Source: Hymenobacter psoromatis (GTDB lineage Bacteria; Bacteroidota; Bacteroidia; Cytophagales; Hymenobacteraceae). From it: a stretch of 64,000 nt of DNA. Shown here piece after piece: positions 23,905 to 33,825 of the stretch. The stretch spans positions 2,728,001 to 2,792,000 of the forward strand of contig NZ_JAIFAG010000001.1 in the NCBI RefSeq assembly GCF_020012125.1, read 5' to 3'. Position 1 is the first letter of the stretch. Each line of letters starts with the position of its first letter. Made by a program: the position numbers and the translations under genes. A model generated the notes under the pieces. The model was not told the origin of the DNA, ran no database searches, and worked only from the letters and a program-made list of their open reading frames with translations.

Positions 23905-26598
23905 ATGATTATGGTAAAATTCGGTGCGCTACTGCCGTGGCTGCTGGCGCTGGGGCCGGTGGCTGCCCAAACCCTACCCCCCGCCGGGCCGCGCACCTGC
24001 GCCACCCAGCAGGCCGACAGCTACCAGCAGGCCCAGCTGCAAAAGCGCCGGCCCGGCTACCGCACTGAAAAGCTGACCGTGGGCCGGCTCCCGCTCAGTA
24101 CCCAGCGCACCGCGGCCGCCACTACTTACACGCTGCCGGTGGTGGTGCACATCATCTCGGATGGCGAGGCCGTGGGCGTGGGGAGTAATCTCAGCCAGGC
24201 GCAGGTGCAGGCGCAGCTTGATGTGCTGAACGAGGACTACCGCAACCGCAACGCCAACGGGGCGGGCGTGCCGGCCCCGTTTCAGCCGCTGCGGGCCGAT
24301 GCGCAGTTTCAGTTCGTACTGGCTCAGCGCGGGCCGGGCGGCCGGGCGCTGGCCGAGCCGGGCATCGACCGCGTAAGCCGCCGCGCGCTGGGCTTCGACG
24401 CGCCGCCCTACGCGCAGGCGTATATCGAAAGCACCATCAAGCCGGCCACCGACTGGGACCCCGACCAGTACGTGAACGTCTGGGTGATGGGCCTGAGCAA
24501 TAACATTTTGGGCTACGCCCAATACCCCGATAACACGGCCGGCCTGGCCGGCCTGAGCGCGCTGGGCGGCGCGGCCAATACCGACGGGGTAGTGGTGCTG
24601 ACTTCGGCCTTCGGGCGGGCGGGCAGCGCGGCCGCGCCCTACGACCAGGGCCGCACCCTCACCCACGAGCTGGGCCACTTTCTGGGCCTGCGCCACACCT
24701 GGGGCGATGCCAACTGCGGCGACGACTACTGCCCCGACACACCGCCGCAGCTGGGGCCTAACTACGGCTGCCCCACTTTTCCGCACGTAACGACGTGCTC
24801 CATCAGCCCGAATGGCGACTTGTTCCAGGATTTTCTGGACTACGCCAACGATGCCTGCATGGCGCTGTTTTCTCTTGACCAGAAAAACCGGATGCAGGCC
24901 GTGCTGGCCGCTGGCACCCCGCGCCGCACGGTGCTGCTGACTTCGCCGGCCCTGTGCACGGGCGCGCCGCTGGCCACTACGGCGGCCACCAGCGGCCCGG
25001 TGTGCGCGGGTAGCAGCGCCACCCTCACCGCCACCGGCCCGGCCGGAGCCAGCTACGATTGGAGCGGCCCCAACGGCTTCGTGAGCACCCTGCAAAACCC
25101 CGTGCTGCCGGCCACTACGCTGGCAATGGCCGGCACCTATACCGTGCAAGTATCGGTAACGACTGGCGCGTGCCCCGGCGCAGCCAGCACCGTGCTCGTG
25201 GTAAGCCCGGCCCCGCCCACGCCGGTGCTGGCCGCCTCGGCCGCCACCTTCTGCCCAAGCGGGGGGGTAGGGCTGACGCTTTCCGTCACGAACCCGCTGG
25301 TGGGTGGCCAGTATACCTGGGCCGTGGTGAGCGGCGACGGGTTGCCGGCCGTGGTCACTACCCCCAGCATTAGCGTCAGCCCCACGCAGTCGTCTACCTA
25401 CCAGCTAACGGTGGGCGTGGCCGGCTCAGCGTGCACGACCGCGGCTACGATAAGCGTGCGGGCCCTCACGCCGGTATGGAGCGGCGCGGCCGGCACCGGC
25501 AGCTGGTTCGACGCCGCCAACTGGCAGGGCTGTGTGCCCAGCCGCACCACCGATGCCGTGATTCCGGCCGGCCTGGCCACCCCCTACCCCACCATTAGCG
25601 GCGGTACGGCCGAGGTGCGCACCCTCACCCAGCAGGGCGGCCTCACGCTGGCCGGCGGCGAGCTGGCGCTGTATGGCGACTACGCCGGCACCGGCCTACT
25701 CGCCCAAACCGGCGGCACCGTGGCGACCCGCGGCGCGGGCGCGCAGCGCCTGCGGCCGGGCACTTACCAAGCACTGCTGGTGGCGGGTGGCGGGGTGAAA
25801 ACCATCGGCCCGGCCACCGTTACGCAAGCGTTAATCCTAGCAGGGGCAATTTTGCAAGCCGACTCGGCACTTACGCTGGCCCCGGCCGCCACCCTTACTG
25901 AAACCGACGCCAGCTACGTGCTGGGCCAGGTGCAAACCACGCGCGCCGCTGGCCCGGCTACCGAAAACTTCGGCGGCCTGGGAGTGCGGCTGGCGGGTGT
26001 TACCACGCCCGATTCCATCCACGTGCGGCGCACTACGGGCCAGGGCCAGGGCACCGGCGCGGGCCTGAGCATCAGCCGCTATTACGATATTGCACCCGCC
26101 GGGAATAGCCCGCTGGGCACTACGCTGGCGCTGGCCTACCTGCCGCACGAGCTGAACAGCCTGCCCGCCGCCCAGCTCAGCTTGTTTCAATCGACGGACG
26201 ACGGGGCCACCTGGCGCGACCAGGGCGCTACCCGGCGCGACGCGACCGGCGCGGCTGTAAGCCGCGACTACGTAGCCGGCCTCGCCGGTCGCTGGACGCT
26301 GGCCAGCGCCGCCACGCCCCTACCCCCGGCCGCCGTTACCTACGCCATCCAGGCGTTCCCTGTACCTTTCACGGCCGAGGGCCTTTCCATACAAGTAACC
26401 ACCGCCACGGCCGGGCCGCTCGACGTGCAGCTCTACGACGTGCTGGGCCGCGCCATCTACAACCGCGCGGTGGCCAGCGTGGAAGTTGGCACTAGCCTGG
26501 TACCCCTGCTCGGCTCGGGCCAGCTCCAGCCCGGCAAGTACATTTTGGTAGTGCGCCAAGGCGCGCAAACTGCTAAGCTAAACGTAGTACGCGAGTAG
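23905..26598 (+). CDS. Secreted M43-type zinc metalloprotease with type IX sorting domain
   Basis: An 897-residue secreted protease. Signal peptide about residues 1-22. The catalytic domain (about 70-350) carries the metzincin-like site HELGHFLGLRHTW near residue 254 and paired Cys residues (NCGDDYCPDTPP, YGCPTFPHVTTCS), as in the cytophagalysin/pappalysin family. Two immunoglobulin/PKD-like modules follow (about 350-520; GPVCAGSSATLTATGPAGAS). A region then shares the layout of the protein at 14114 (LSISRYYDIAPAGN). The C-terminal sorting domain contains FPVPFTAEGLSIQV and ends GKYILVVRQGAQTAKLNVVR. It should leave the cell by the type IX system, whose porU2 gene is 26 bp away and convergent. 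Confidence 0.9.
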   Translation: MIMVKFGALLPWLLALGPVAAQTLPPAGPRTCATQQADSYQQAQLQKRRPGYRTEKLTVGRLPLSTQRTAAATTYTLPVVVHIISDGEAVGVGSNLSQAQVQAQLDVLNEDYRNRNANGAGVPAPFQPLRADAQFQFVLAQRGPGGRALAEPGIDRVSRRALGFDAPPYAQAYIESTIKPATDWDPDQYVNVWVMGLSNNILGYAQYPDNTAGLAGLSALGGAANTDGVVVLTSAFGRAGSAAAPYDQGRTLTHELGHFLGLRHTWGDANCGDDYCPDTPPQLGPNYGCPTFPHVTTCSISPNGDLFQDFLDYANDACMALFSLDQKNRMQAVLAAGTPRRTVLLTSPALCTGAPLATTAATSGPVCAGSSATLTATGPAGASYDWSGPNGFVSTLQNPVLPATTLAMAGTYTVQVSVTTGACPGAASTVLVVSPAPPTPVLAASAATFCPSGGVGLTLSVTNPLVGGQYTWAVVSGDGLPAVVTTPSISVSPTQSSTYQLTVGVAGSACTTAATISVRALTPVWSGAAGTGSWFDAANWQGCVPSRTTDAVIPAGLATPYPTISGGTAEVRTLTQQGGLTLAGGELALYGDYAGTGLLAQTGGTVATRGAGAQRLRPGTYQALLVAGGGVKTIGPATVTQALILAGAILQADSALTLAPAATLTETDASYVLGQVQTTRAAGPATENFGGLGVRLAGVTTPDSIHVRRTTGQGQGTGAGLSISRYYDIAPAGNSPLGTTLALAYLPHELNSLPAAQLSLFQSTDDGATWRDQGATRRDATGAAVSRDYVAGLAGRWTLASAATPLPPAAVTYAIQAFPVPFTAEGLSIQVTTATAGPLDVQLYDVLGRAIYNRAVASVEVGTSLVPLLGSGQLQPGKYILVVRQGAQTAKLNVVRE

Positions 26599-26624
26599 GT
26601 TTTTGGACTTTTAATTTCGCTAAC

Positions 26625-29600
26625 TCACCGTAGCAGCACCAGCTTACCCCAGTCGTTTTTAAATGCCTGGTCGCCGGCGGTGGCGCGGCGCTCAAAGGTG
26701 CCGCCCGATTGGTCCAGGGACACGCGGTAGAGGTAGGTGCCGTTGGCCAGGCGGTCGCCGTACTGGTCGGTGCCGTCCCAGGCGTAGTCGGTAATGTTAT
26801 TGCCAATGTGCAGCGGCCCCAGCTCACTCATAAAAATCTCGCGCACGACCCGGCCGGTAATGGTCATAATCTGGATTTTCATGTTGCGCGGCAGCTCCTG
26901 ACCAGTCACCGTAAACACGAAGCGCGCCTTGCTGGTCACCGGGTTGGGGTAGGGATAGACGTTGGTGATGGTAGACCGCTGTACCACCTCAAACTTCACC
27001 TGGAAGTCCTGGGTGCTGGCGCTGGCGTTGGCCCCGTTGCGGCCCTGCACCCGCAGCGTGTAGATGCCATCGGCCAGCAGCCCGTTTTTGCCGGGGCTAA
27101 ATTCCAGGCGGGCCACGCTGCCGGCCGTGCTATCCACGCTGAAAACTACCAGCGGGCCATTCACGTCGATGGCCTGCGCCGGGTCGTTGCCTTTTTGCAG
27201 AAACACGGTAAAATTGGAAGCCTTCGTGATGTGGCGCAGCTTATCACCATCCTTCAGCTGAATGCTGATAACGGGGGTAGGCGACACCAGCTCGCCATCC
27301 AGAATGTGGCGGCCGTCCACGGCCACATCCAGGGTCGGCGGCACGCTGGTGTTGGGGATAGTGAAGGGCTGCAAATCCAGCTCATTATTAAAGTAATACA
27401 GCTCGGGCTGAAGCTGCGGGTTGACGAACACGCGCGGAATAACGCGGCCGAAAATCCCCTTCACGTTGAGGCTCACATTCACGGTCAGCACGCTGTCATT
27501 GGCCCCCAGGTCGCGCGGGGCAGGTAGCAGCTTGGTGGTGCTGGCTATCGGCAGGCCGGTAGCCACGCTGATAAGCTGCACCTGCACCTGCAAGCGGCTG
27601 GCAAACGCCTCCTGCGATACGTTATCGAACTTTACCGGGAAGCTGATAATGCCCGTGTTAAGCGCCTGATTTTTAAGGCGCGTAGTATCATACACGGCCG
27701 CGGCTACCAGGTCGCGGCGCACCACGCCCTCCGGCAAGCCTTTGTAGGTGATGAGCCACTGTTTGAGCTGCGGCGGCGTGCGGCTCACCGAGTCGCGCAG
27801 GGCCAGCTGGAGCTGCATATAAGGGTAGGTGGCGGTAGAATAGGCGCTCAGGTCAACGGGCTGGCTGCCCACGTTGCCGTTTAGCACGGTGGCCTTGCCC
27901 GTGGCATCAACGCCCGAGAGCGTGAGCGTGTAGCTCGACGATGGGGTTTCGCGCCGGATGGTATTGTAAAGCGTCTGCCACTGCCGGGCCGGGCCGATGA
28001 GCGTGCTCGTGACGCTACCCGCCTGGCCGGGGGCCGTGAGCGCAGTATTCAAGCTAACAGCCTGGCTGAAAGCTGCCTGCGATAAGCCTTGGTCGGGGCC
28101 GACCTCCTGAATTAGGTGCCCGCCGCTGGCGCGTTTCTGCGCCACCAGCGCCCACGGCGAGCCGTTTTTAAGCTGCGTGATGAGCCTGCTGCCCAGGGCC
28201 GTCGAAAACGAGCTACCCAGCGCGGGCAGCAGGCTGGCGTAGCGCAACCGGTTGACGCTGATAAGGGCCACGTAGGCCCCGTCGGGCACGTTGCTGAGGA
28301 AGGCCTGGAGCTGCGCCTGCCGGGCGGCGCTGTTGTTGAGGTTATCCAGCGTATCGCCCTGGCCCGCGAAGTGATAGAAAAACTGGTCGCCTTGCCCGCA
28401 GAGGAGGTAGGGACCACCCTGCGTGATGGTCAGCCGCTGCAACGTATGCTCATCAAACGCTACCACCAGCAGGTTGGGCGCGTTGATGCCGCAGTCGTTT
28501 AGCGCCGGCGGGCTCGTGGTGGAGCTAAAGATGCCGTAGCCGCTGCTCGGGCTGAAGGTGGGGGTAGCACCCGGCGCGCCCCCGCCCACAGTGCGCAGCT
28601 GCAACCCCTGCTGCTGGCCCGCAAACGCCCAGCGGTTACCAGGAGTCGAGACGGTAACGCCCAGCAGCTGGTCGCGATTAAACTGCCCGTTGTGGCTCTG
28701 CGACCAGCCGCCCGTGAGGTTTTTGGGCAAAATGCGAAATGAGCTGACCTTCCAGGCGGGGTCTTCCTGTGCGGTGGGGATGGTGAAGCGCACCCGCCAG
28801 TACCACACCACCGAGTCGCGGCCAGCGGCGGGTAGCAGGGCGGCGGGCGTCCAGCTGGCCACGGCGGCGGCTTGCAGGTTATTCCTGGTTTGCAGCGCTT
28901 TACTATCGAAGCTGGCCACCGAGTCTACCTGAAAATCGTAGCCGCGCACGGGGCCGGTCAGGTCGTTGCTTTGGGCCACGAGCCGGGGGGTAGGGCCGGG
29001 CACGATGGCAAACTCGGTGGGCGTAAGCGGCATGACGCCCCCCTGGAAGAAGGTGTACGACAACTCGGCCGTATTATTGGTTTCGCTCAGCTCGGCCACC
29101 TTGTTACGGTAGTCCAGCTCCACCACAAACTTATTGGTGCCGAACACATTACCCGTATTCGGAATAGTGATAGTATAGGTCGTATCCGTCTGCCAGGCTT
29201 GGCGGAAGGTGCGCAGAAACACCTCCGGCTTGCGGGCCGCCGCGCCGTTCTGGGGCGAGTAGCTGCGCGTCAGGCGCACCTCCACGGAGTCGAAGGTGAT
29301 GCGCGCCGGATTGCTGACCGAGATGGTCAGCTGGAGGCTGCTGGCCGTCGCCACCGGGTTGGCCGGGGTCAGCGACACGCCATTGGCCACAAAGTCGGGG
29401 CGGGCCGGGGCGTAGAGGCGCAGGGCGGGGTCGCCCTGCCACACGGTGGCCAGCAAGTCAATCGCGCCGGAAGGGTTATTAACGAAGGGCGCGGTGTTTT
29501 GCAGGCGGCGCACCACCTCGTTATACACCTCCGCCACGGGCCGGCCAAACCAGGCCGGGTTATTAAAAAGCAGCGTATGCAACTGCGTCTCCACCGGGTC

Positions 29601-31880
29601 GAGCAGGTAGGCATAGGAAAAATCTGACTGCGAGAATACCCCAATAGCTCCTTTATTAGGCGCTAGTAGCCAGTTGGTACTAAAAACCGGGGCACTGACG
29701 AAGCAAGCGCCGAAATCGCAGCCATCATACATCATCACCGGGTAGCGGCCCGCGTTATGATAATTATTCACCGGGTCATTAATATCGCCAATATCCAGGT
29801 CTGCGACCGTGGTAGAGCCGTGCCCAAAGTAGGAAATCAGCGAGAGCCCGCTGTTCAGTTCCGGTGCAATATTTATGCTGGTCGGCAGGCCGTCTCCACT
29901 CTTGGCATAGGTCTTTACCTGCCCCCCAAATAATGGGCGCTCAATGATGCGCTTATACTTGTCGAGGTAGCCAGCAAACTCCCGGTAGTCGTCCGTACTG
30001 TGGCCGCCTACCAGGTGCAGCACGCTTTTACGCCAGCTTTCCGGCCCCAGCGCCTCGTGTTCTTTCAGCTTATTGAGGTAAGCTAGTACATCGGCAGGGG
30101 TAGTGGCGGGCACGCGGCCAGTAGGCAGCTTGGCCGCGTAGTTGTCGTGCTGCCAGTCGCTGGTGAGCAAATTATCCGAGGGCGCGCGGCTGGAAGTAGG
30201 CACCAGGTCCATCCCCAATTCGCCCAGCGCGCGGGTGGTCGCCGTGAAGGGCAAGCCGTTCTCCACAAAAGGATAGGTATATACGCTATTAGGCGGAGCC
30301 CGGTAGTAGGAGTTCGGTGACAAGCCCTTCCCCAGCAGCAGCAGATACTTGGTCTGGGTAGGAGCGGCGGCGTTGGCCCACAGGGCAAAGTGCCGGAGCG
30401 CCAGCAGCGAGCGCTCGCCGTAGTGAAACTGGTCGTAGAGCTGCGGGGCCGTCACCATCAGCGTATCGTAGCCCCCGCCCGCGCCGGAAGCGCGGTAGTT
30501 GGCGTAGGCGCGCGCCGCATTGGGCTCCGCACCGGCCGCCTTCATCAGCTGGGGATGCGTGATAATGAGAAAGTTAGCTTTAGCCGGATTAATGGCCCTA
30601 AAATGCACGGCGATGGGGGCGGGCGGCACCAACGGCCGGGCCGCATCGGCCAGCAGCAGCTGGCGCGTCTGGGCGCTGGTAGCGGCGGGAAAGACGAAGC
30701 GCCGGCCCGTGCTACCCAGCGTTTGGGCAGCCGCGGGCGCGATGCGCTGCACGTTCCACGGGTCCTGCACGTCGTAGCCAGTTACCGTGGCCGGTATATT
30801 ATCCAGCTCATACGTGGCGGGCCCACTGAGCAATGAGTCATTTTGAAAAGCCAGACTGGCGCGGTCACTAAACCAGCGGTTTTCCTGCGGGGCCGTGACG
30901 CGCAGGTATCCAAAACGGAAAAAATCGTAGGGCGGGCCGGTAATCGGCCGCACGGTGCTGCCCGTGAGCTGCACGGTTCCCGCGCTGCTGATATCGCTGC
31001 GCTGCAACACGATGCGGCGGCGCACGAAGTCATAACTGCGATAGGCCAATATGGTATCCTGGCGGTAAGCGCCCCCCGGCGGCGTAATACCGATGCTAGT
31101 GAGGTGCTGCGTAACCGGGCGCGTGGGCGACGCGGCGGGAATGGTGCCGCCTATCACCAGCACTTCGGCGCGGGGTAGCGGGGCGGCAGGCAGGGTCACG
31201 ATGGCGCGCAGCAGGCTGTCGTTGGTCACGGTTATATCAATAACCCGCGGGGTGGAAAACCCCTCGCCCCGCTCCAGCCAGGGCAGGCAGTTATAATAAT
31301 CAGTATTGGGGGAGTCGAAGTAAAAGTCATGGTACGTCGTCAGTACCGACTGCATCCGCCAGGCGTGGGGCGCGCCGCCGGCCGCCGCGGGCTGGGCCAT
31401 GCGCTTGCCGGGCCGGCCGGCACTCCAGGTCACGAAGTAGGTAGCCGTGTCGGTGTAGAAGCTGTAAAAGGGGTTGCCTTGGTCGCTGGGTACTTTATAC
31501 AGGTCGCGGTCGAGCTGCCCGTCGTTGCGCTGGCCGTAGAATTCGAGGTAGGTCGTATTGTCAAGCGCGGCGGCGTTGCCGCCCTGGTAAATAGCCACTT
31601 CCCTACCCCGCCGCCACAGTTGCAGCTGCGTGGGGGCCACGCCCGCGCTGCCGCTGAGCCGGCTCAGGTAGGCGTAGTCGAGGCGGTAAAGGCCGTCGCG
31701 GGTCACTTTTAGCTTGTAATACGTCTGGCCCGGCACTATCCACTCGTTGCCGTAGGGGCCCGACTGCGCCCGTGCTGCTGGGCTCAGCAGCAGGCCAGCC
31801 AGGACCAACAGGCCCAGGCTACCCCATCTTTTGCCTATAATACTCCACCAATACCAGGTAGTAAGGTATTTATTATCCAT
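26625..31880 (-). CDS. porU2: Putative type IX secretion sortase PorU2 (C25 gingipain-like)
   Basis: A 1751-residue protein, much longer than classical PorU, matching the long PorU2 type. After a signal (SLGLLVLAGLLLSPAARAQS) the N-terminal beta-rich part leads to a C25-type cysteine peptidase domain. The catalytic His is in ISYFGHGSTTVADLD near residue 686, and the Cys in MYDGCDFGACF near 720. Repeated CARDB/Ig-like modules follow (VVELDYRNKVAELSETNN; YYFNNELDLQPF). The C-terminus is a FlgD-like segment (VYPYPNPVTSKARF; LANGTYLYRVSL). PorU cleaves sorting domains and attaches cargo at the surface; assigning the same job to PorU2 is inference. Lies 26 bp downstream of porV2. Confidence 0.85.
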   Translation of the reverse strand: MDNKYLTTWYWWSIIGKRWGSLGLLVLAGLLLSPAARAQSGPYGNEWIVPGQTYYKLKVTRDGLYRLDYAYLSRLSGSAGVAPTQLQLWRRGREVAIYQGGNAAALDNTTYLEFYGQRNDGQLDRDLYKVPSDQGNPFYSFYTDTATYFVTWSAGRPGKRMAQPAAAGGAPHAWRMQSVLTTYHDFYFDSPNTDYYNCLPWLERGEGFSTPRVIDITVTNDSLLRAIVTLPAAPLPRAEVLVIGGTIPAASPTRPVTQHLTSIGITPPGGAYRQDTILAYRSYDFVRRRIVLQRSDISSAGTVQLTGSTVRPITGPPYDFFRFGYLRVTAPQENRWFSDRASLAFQNDSLLSGPATYELDNIPATVTGYDVQDPWNVQRIAPAAAQTLGSTGRRFVFPAATSAQTRQLLLADAARPLVPPAPIAVHFRAINPAKANFLIITHPQLMKAAGAEPNAARAYANYRASGAGGGYDTLMVTAPQLYDQFHYGERSLLALRHFALWANAAAPTQTKYLLLLGKGLSPNSYYRAPPNSVYTYPFVENGLPFTATTRALGELGMDLVPTSSRAPSDNLLTSDWQHDNYAAKLPTGRVPATTPADVLAYLNKLKEHEALGPESWRKSVLHLVGGHSTDDYREFAGYLDKYKRIIERPLFGGQVKTYAKSGDGLPTSINIAPELNSGLSLISYFGHGSTTVADLDIGDINDPVNNYHNAGRYPVMMYDGCDFGACFVSAPVFSTNWLLAPNKGAIGVFSQSDFSYAYLLDPVETQLHTLLFNNPAWFGRPVAEVYNEVVRRLQNTAPFVNNPSGAIDLLATVWQGDPALRLYAPARPDFVANGVSLTPANPVATASSLQLTISVSNPARITFDSVEVRLTRSYSPQNGAAARKPEVFLRTFRQAWQTDTTYTITIPNTGNVFGTNKFVVELDYRNKVAELSETNNTAELSYTFFQGGVMPLTPTEFAIVPGPTPRLVAQSNDLTGPVRGYDFQVDSVASFDSKALQTRNNLQAAAVASWTPAALLPAAGRDSVVWYWRVRFTIPTAQEDPAWKVSSFRILPKNLTGGWSQSHNGQFNRDQLLGVTVSTPGNRWAFAGQQQGLQLRTVGGGAPGATPTFSPSSGYGIFSSTTSPPALNDCGINAPNLLVVAFDEHTLQRLTITQGGPYLLCGQGDQFFYHFAGQGDTLDNLNNSAARQAQLQAFLSNVPDGAYVALISVNRLRYASLLPALGSSFSTALGSRLITQLKNGSPWALVAQKRASGGHLIQEVGPDQGLSQAAFSQAVSLNTALTAPGQAGSVTSTLIGPARQWQTLYNTIRRETPSSSYTLTLSGVDATGKATVLNGNVGSQPVDLSAYSTATYPYMQLQLALRDSVSRTPPQLKQWLITYKGLPEGVVRRDLVAAAVYDTTRLKNQALNTGIISFPVKFDNVSQEAFASRLQVQVQLISVATGLPIASTTKLLPAPRDLGANDSVLTVNVSLNVKGIFGRVIPRVFVNPQLQPELYYFNNELDLQPFTIPNTSVPPTLDVAVDGRHILDGELVSPTPVISIQLKDGDKLRHITKASNFTVFLQKGNDPAQAIDVNGPLVVFSVDSTAGSVARLEFSPGKNGLLADGIYTLRVQGRNGANASASTQDFQVKFEVVQRSTITNVYPYPNPVTSKARFVFTVTGQELPRNMKIQIMTITGRVVREIFMSELGPLHIGNNITDYAWDGTDQYGDRLANGTYLYRVSLDQSGGTFERRATAGDQAFKNDWGKLVLLR

Positions 31881-31906
31881 ATATTAAACCTATAAGCATT
31901 TTTAAC

Positions 31907-33046
31907 TTATTTAATAATCGGCTGCCCTACCCCCGCCCGGCTGCCCAGGCCGTAGCCCAAGCTCACGATGAGCGAGTTGGTCTGAGACGAGGCACCACCC
32001 TGCACGCCCACGTCGAGGCGCGAGAGGGCCAGGTCTACGCGCAGGCCGCTAATGGCCACGCCCGCGCCCAGGCTGTACTGACCCTTCCACTGCTTTTGCA
32101 TATCGAAATTCGTGATTTGCTGGTAGTTGCCTACCCCCCCGCGCAGAAACGCCAAGGCCCGGTAGCCAAACTCCACGCCCAGGCGCGGGTCCACGCTCAC
32201 GGGCTTGGCCGAGAGGAGCGTGTTGCGCTGCCCGTCGGTGGTGGCCTCCAGGTCGGCGGCCACCAGGGCCGTGAATTGGGAAGGCAGCTTGAACTGGTAG
32301 CCCGCGCCCAGTACCAGGCGCGGCAGCGTCAGCTCGGTTGAGTTGGTGGGGATGGCCTCGCCGGGAATGGTAGTGGCCCTGAATTTATCGGCGTCGATAC
32401 TCCAGGCGTTGAAGGTGGTGGTGATGTCGCGGGCCATCAGGCCCAGCCGCCAGCCTTTGTGATTGTACTGCACGCCCGCATCGATACCGAAGCCGTAAGC
32501 GTTGGCGTAGCTGCCCACGTTGCGGTAAATAACCTTGGCGCTACCGCCGATGCTCAGGCCCTCGGGACCCAGCTTGCGGGCGTAGCTGAGCAGCAGCGCG
32601 TAATCGGCCACTGAGAAGTAGGTAATCTTATCGTACTGAATGTAGCCGTACTCGTTGATGAGCGAGCGGGTATCGGCAATATTGTCTACACCCGAGCGCA
32701 GCAGCGTCACGCCGATAGCGCTTTTCTCATCCAAGGGCATGGCGAAGGCAGCGTAGTCGTTTTTTACTACCCCCGAAAACAGCTCGGAGTGCATCAGCAC
32801 GCCGTCGTATTTGGCCTTGATGTTGGTGAGGGCGGCGGGGTTCCAGTAGCCGGCGGTGGCATCGTCGGCGAGGCTCACCTGCACCTTGCCCATGCCCAGC
32901 GAGCGCGCGCCCGCGCCCAGGTTCAGGAATTCGTTGCTGTATTTGGGCGTGTTGGTTTGGGCGCGGGCGGCGGGCGCGGCAGCCAGCCCCAGCCCGGCGC
33001 TTAGCCCCAACAGCCACCAGCGGCGCGTAGTAAAAAGTTGTAGCAT
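31907..33046 (-). CDS. porV2: Type IX secretion outer-membrane protein PorV2
   Basis: A 379-residue outer-membrane beta-barrel of the PorV/FadL-like family. Signal peptide WWLLGLSAGLGLAAAPAARA, then KYSNEFLNLGAGARSLGMGK, the standard PorV opening, and DDATAGYWNPAALTNIKAKY. The barrel continues through LSIGGSAKVIYRNVGSYA, LGLMARDITTTFNAWSID and ending SLIVSLGYGLGSR. PorV shuttles folded cargo to the PorU sortase; gene order porV2-porU2 fits this pairing. The frame is open to 33304, but that extension has no signal, so the ATG at 33044-33046 was chosen. It is divergent from padR across a 296-bp region. Confidence 0.87.
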   Translation of the reverse strand: MLQLFTTRRWWLLGLSAGLGLAAAPAARAQTNTPKYSNEFLNLGAGARSLGMGKVQVSLADDATAGYWNPAALTNIKAKYDGVLMHSELFSGVVKNDYAAFAMPLDEKSAIGVTLLRSGVDNIADTRSLINEYGYIQYDKITYFSVADYALLLSYARKLGPEGLSIGGSAKVIYRNVGSYANAYGFGIDAGVQYNHKGWRLGLMARDITTTFNAWSIDADKFRATTIPGEAIPTNSTELTLPRLVLGAGYQFKLPSQFTALVAADLEATTDGQRNTLLSAKPVSVDPRLGVEFGYRALAFLRGGVGNYQQITNFDMQKQWKGQYSLGAGVAISGLRVDLALSRLDVGVQGGASSQTNSLIVSLGYGLGSRAGVGQPIIK

Positions 33047-33299
33047 AGCGGGATAATAAGCCAAAAACTGAATGAAGCAGCAACGCAAGTTACTGCCCGA
33101 TAGTGTATAACCCACCGCACGGCGCGACCCCAAAACGTGCAGCCAGTTGACCAGCGGGCAGTTAGCGGGCAGTTGTTGGATTGGCGGCGGGTAGCATTGG
33201 ACGAAAGGGGTAGGCAACGGGTCAGCGGGCAAAAAATAATTTTGTAACGGGCAAGAAAATATTTTACACCAAGTATTATGCAATACAAAGTACCCGTTG

Positions 33300-33307
33300 T
33301 ACATTTG
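33300..33307 (+). promoter_or_regulatory. Likely -7 element of the padR promoter
   Basis: TACATTTG fits TAnnTTTG, 35 bases before the padR start. No TTG is found at the ideal upstream distance, so the -33 half is weak. A PadR protein usually represses its own promoter, so an operator may lie here, but no clear dyad is visible. Confidence 0.5.
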
Positions 33308-33342
33308 TACCGTTTCTCACCTACTACTAGCCCATACCGCCC

Positions 33343-33684
33343 ATGAAACTCGAGAACACCCAGGTGCAGATGCGCAAAGGCATCCTCGAATTCTGCATCC
33401 TGGAAATTATTGGCCGGGGCGAGGCCTACGCCTCCGACATGCTGGAGGAGCTGACTGCCGCCCGCATGATAGTGGTGGAGGGCACCCTCTACCCCCTGCT
33501 CACGCGCCTCAAGAATGCCGCCCTGCTGGATTACGTCTGGAAGGAATCGACCTCGGGGCCGCCCCGCAAATACTACACCCTCACCGAGGCCGGCCGCCAG
33601 TTTCTGGAAGAGCTGCGCCAGACCTGGGAGGAAATGGCCGTCTCGGTGGGCATCATCCGCCAGCCGCCCCGCACTTCACTTTGA
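33343..33684 (+). CDS. PadR-family transcriptional regulator
   Basis: A 113-residue winged-helix regulator. It has the family order MRKGILEFCILEIIGRGEAY, ASDMLEELTAARMIVVEGTL, YPLLTRLKNAALLDYVW and GPPRKYYTLTEAGRQFLEEL. The wing (GPPRKYYTLT) and dimerisation helix at the C-terminus are present, so it looks complete. It is followed by the PspC-domain gene after 141 bp, a frequent pairing in Bacteroidota. That suggests it controls the PspC protein in response to membrane stress, which is inference. Confidence 0.92.
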   Translation: MKLENTQVQMRKGILEFCILEIIGRGEAYASDMLEELTAARMIVVEGTLYPLLTRLKNAALLDYVWKESTSGPPRKYYTLTEAGRQFLEELRQTWEEMAVSVGIIRQPPRTSL

Positions 33685-33781
33685 GTTCCTAGTTTCTGAT
33701 TCCTAGTTATTGGTTTTCAATTGATAACCTTTTCAAACCAGGAACTCACAACTAGCAACCAGGAACCCCAAAACCAGGAAC
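33685..33781. repeat. Cluster of short inverted and direct repeats
   Basis: AACCAGGAAC occurs three times in direct order (33736-33745, 33757-33766, 33772-33781). Inverted partners are GTTCCTAGTT (33685-33694) and ATTCCTAGTT (33699-33708). Pairing can occur in several registers. It lies between padR and the PspC gene. Confidence 0.6.
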
Positions 33782-33825
33782 CTTAAAAACTTAACCTGCC
33801 GCGCTTCGCGCCTGCGGCCCCCGCC

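Noticed and set aside
23974..25149. Minus-strand open frame of 391 codons opposite the M43 protease
   Set aside because: It covers the catalytic motif of the protease and has no domain of its own.
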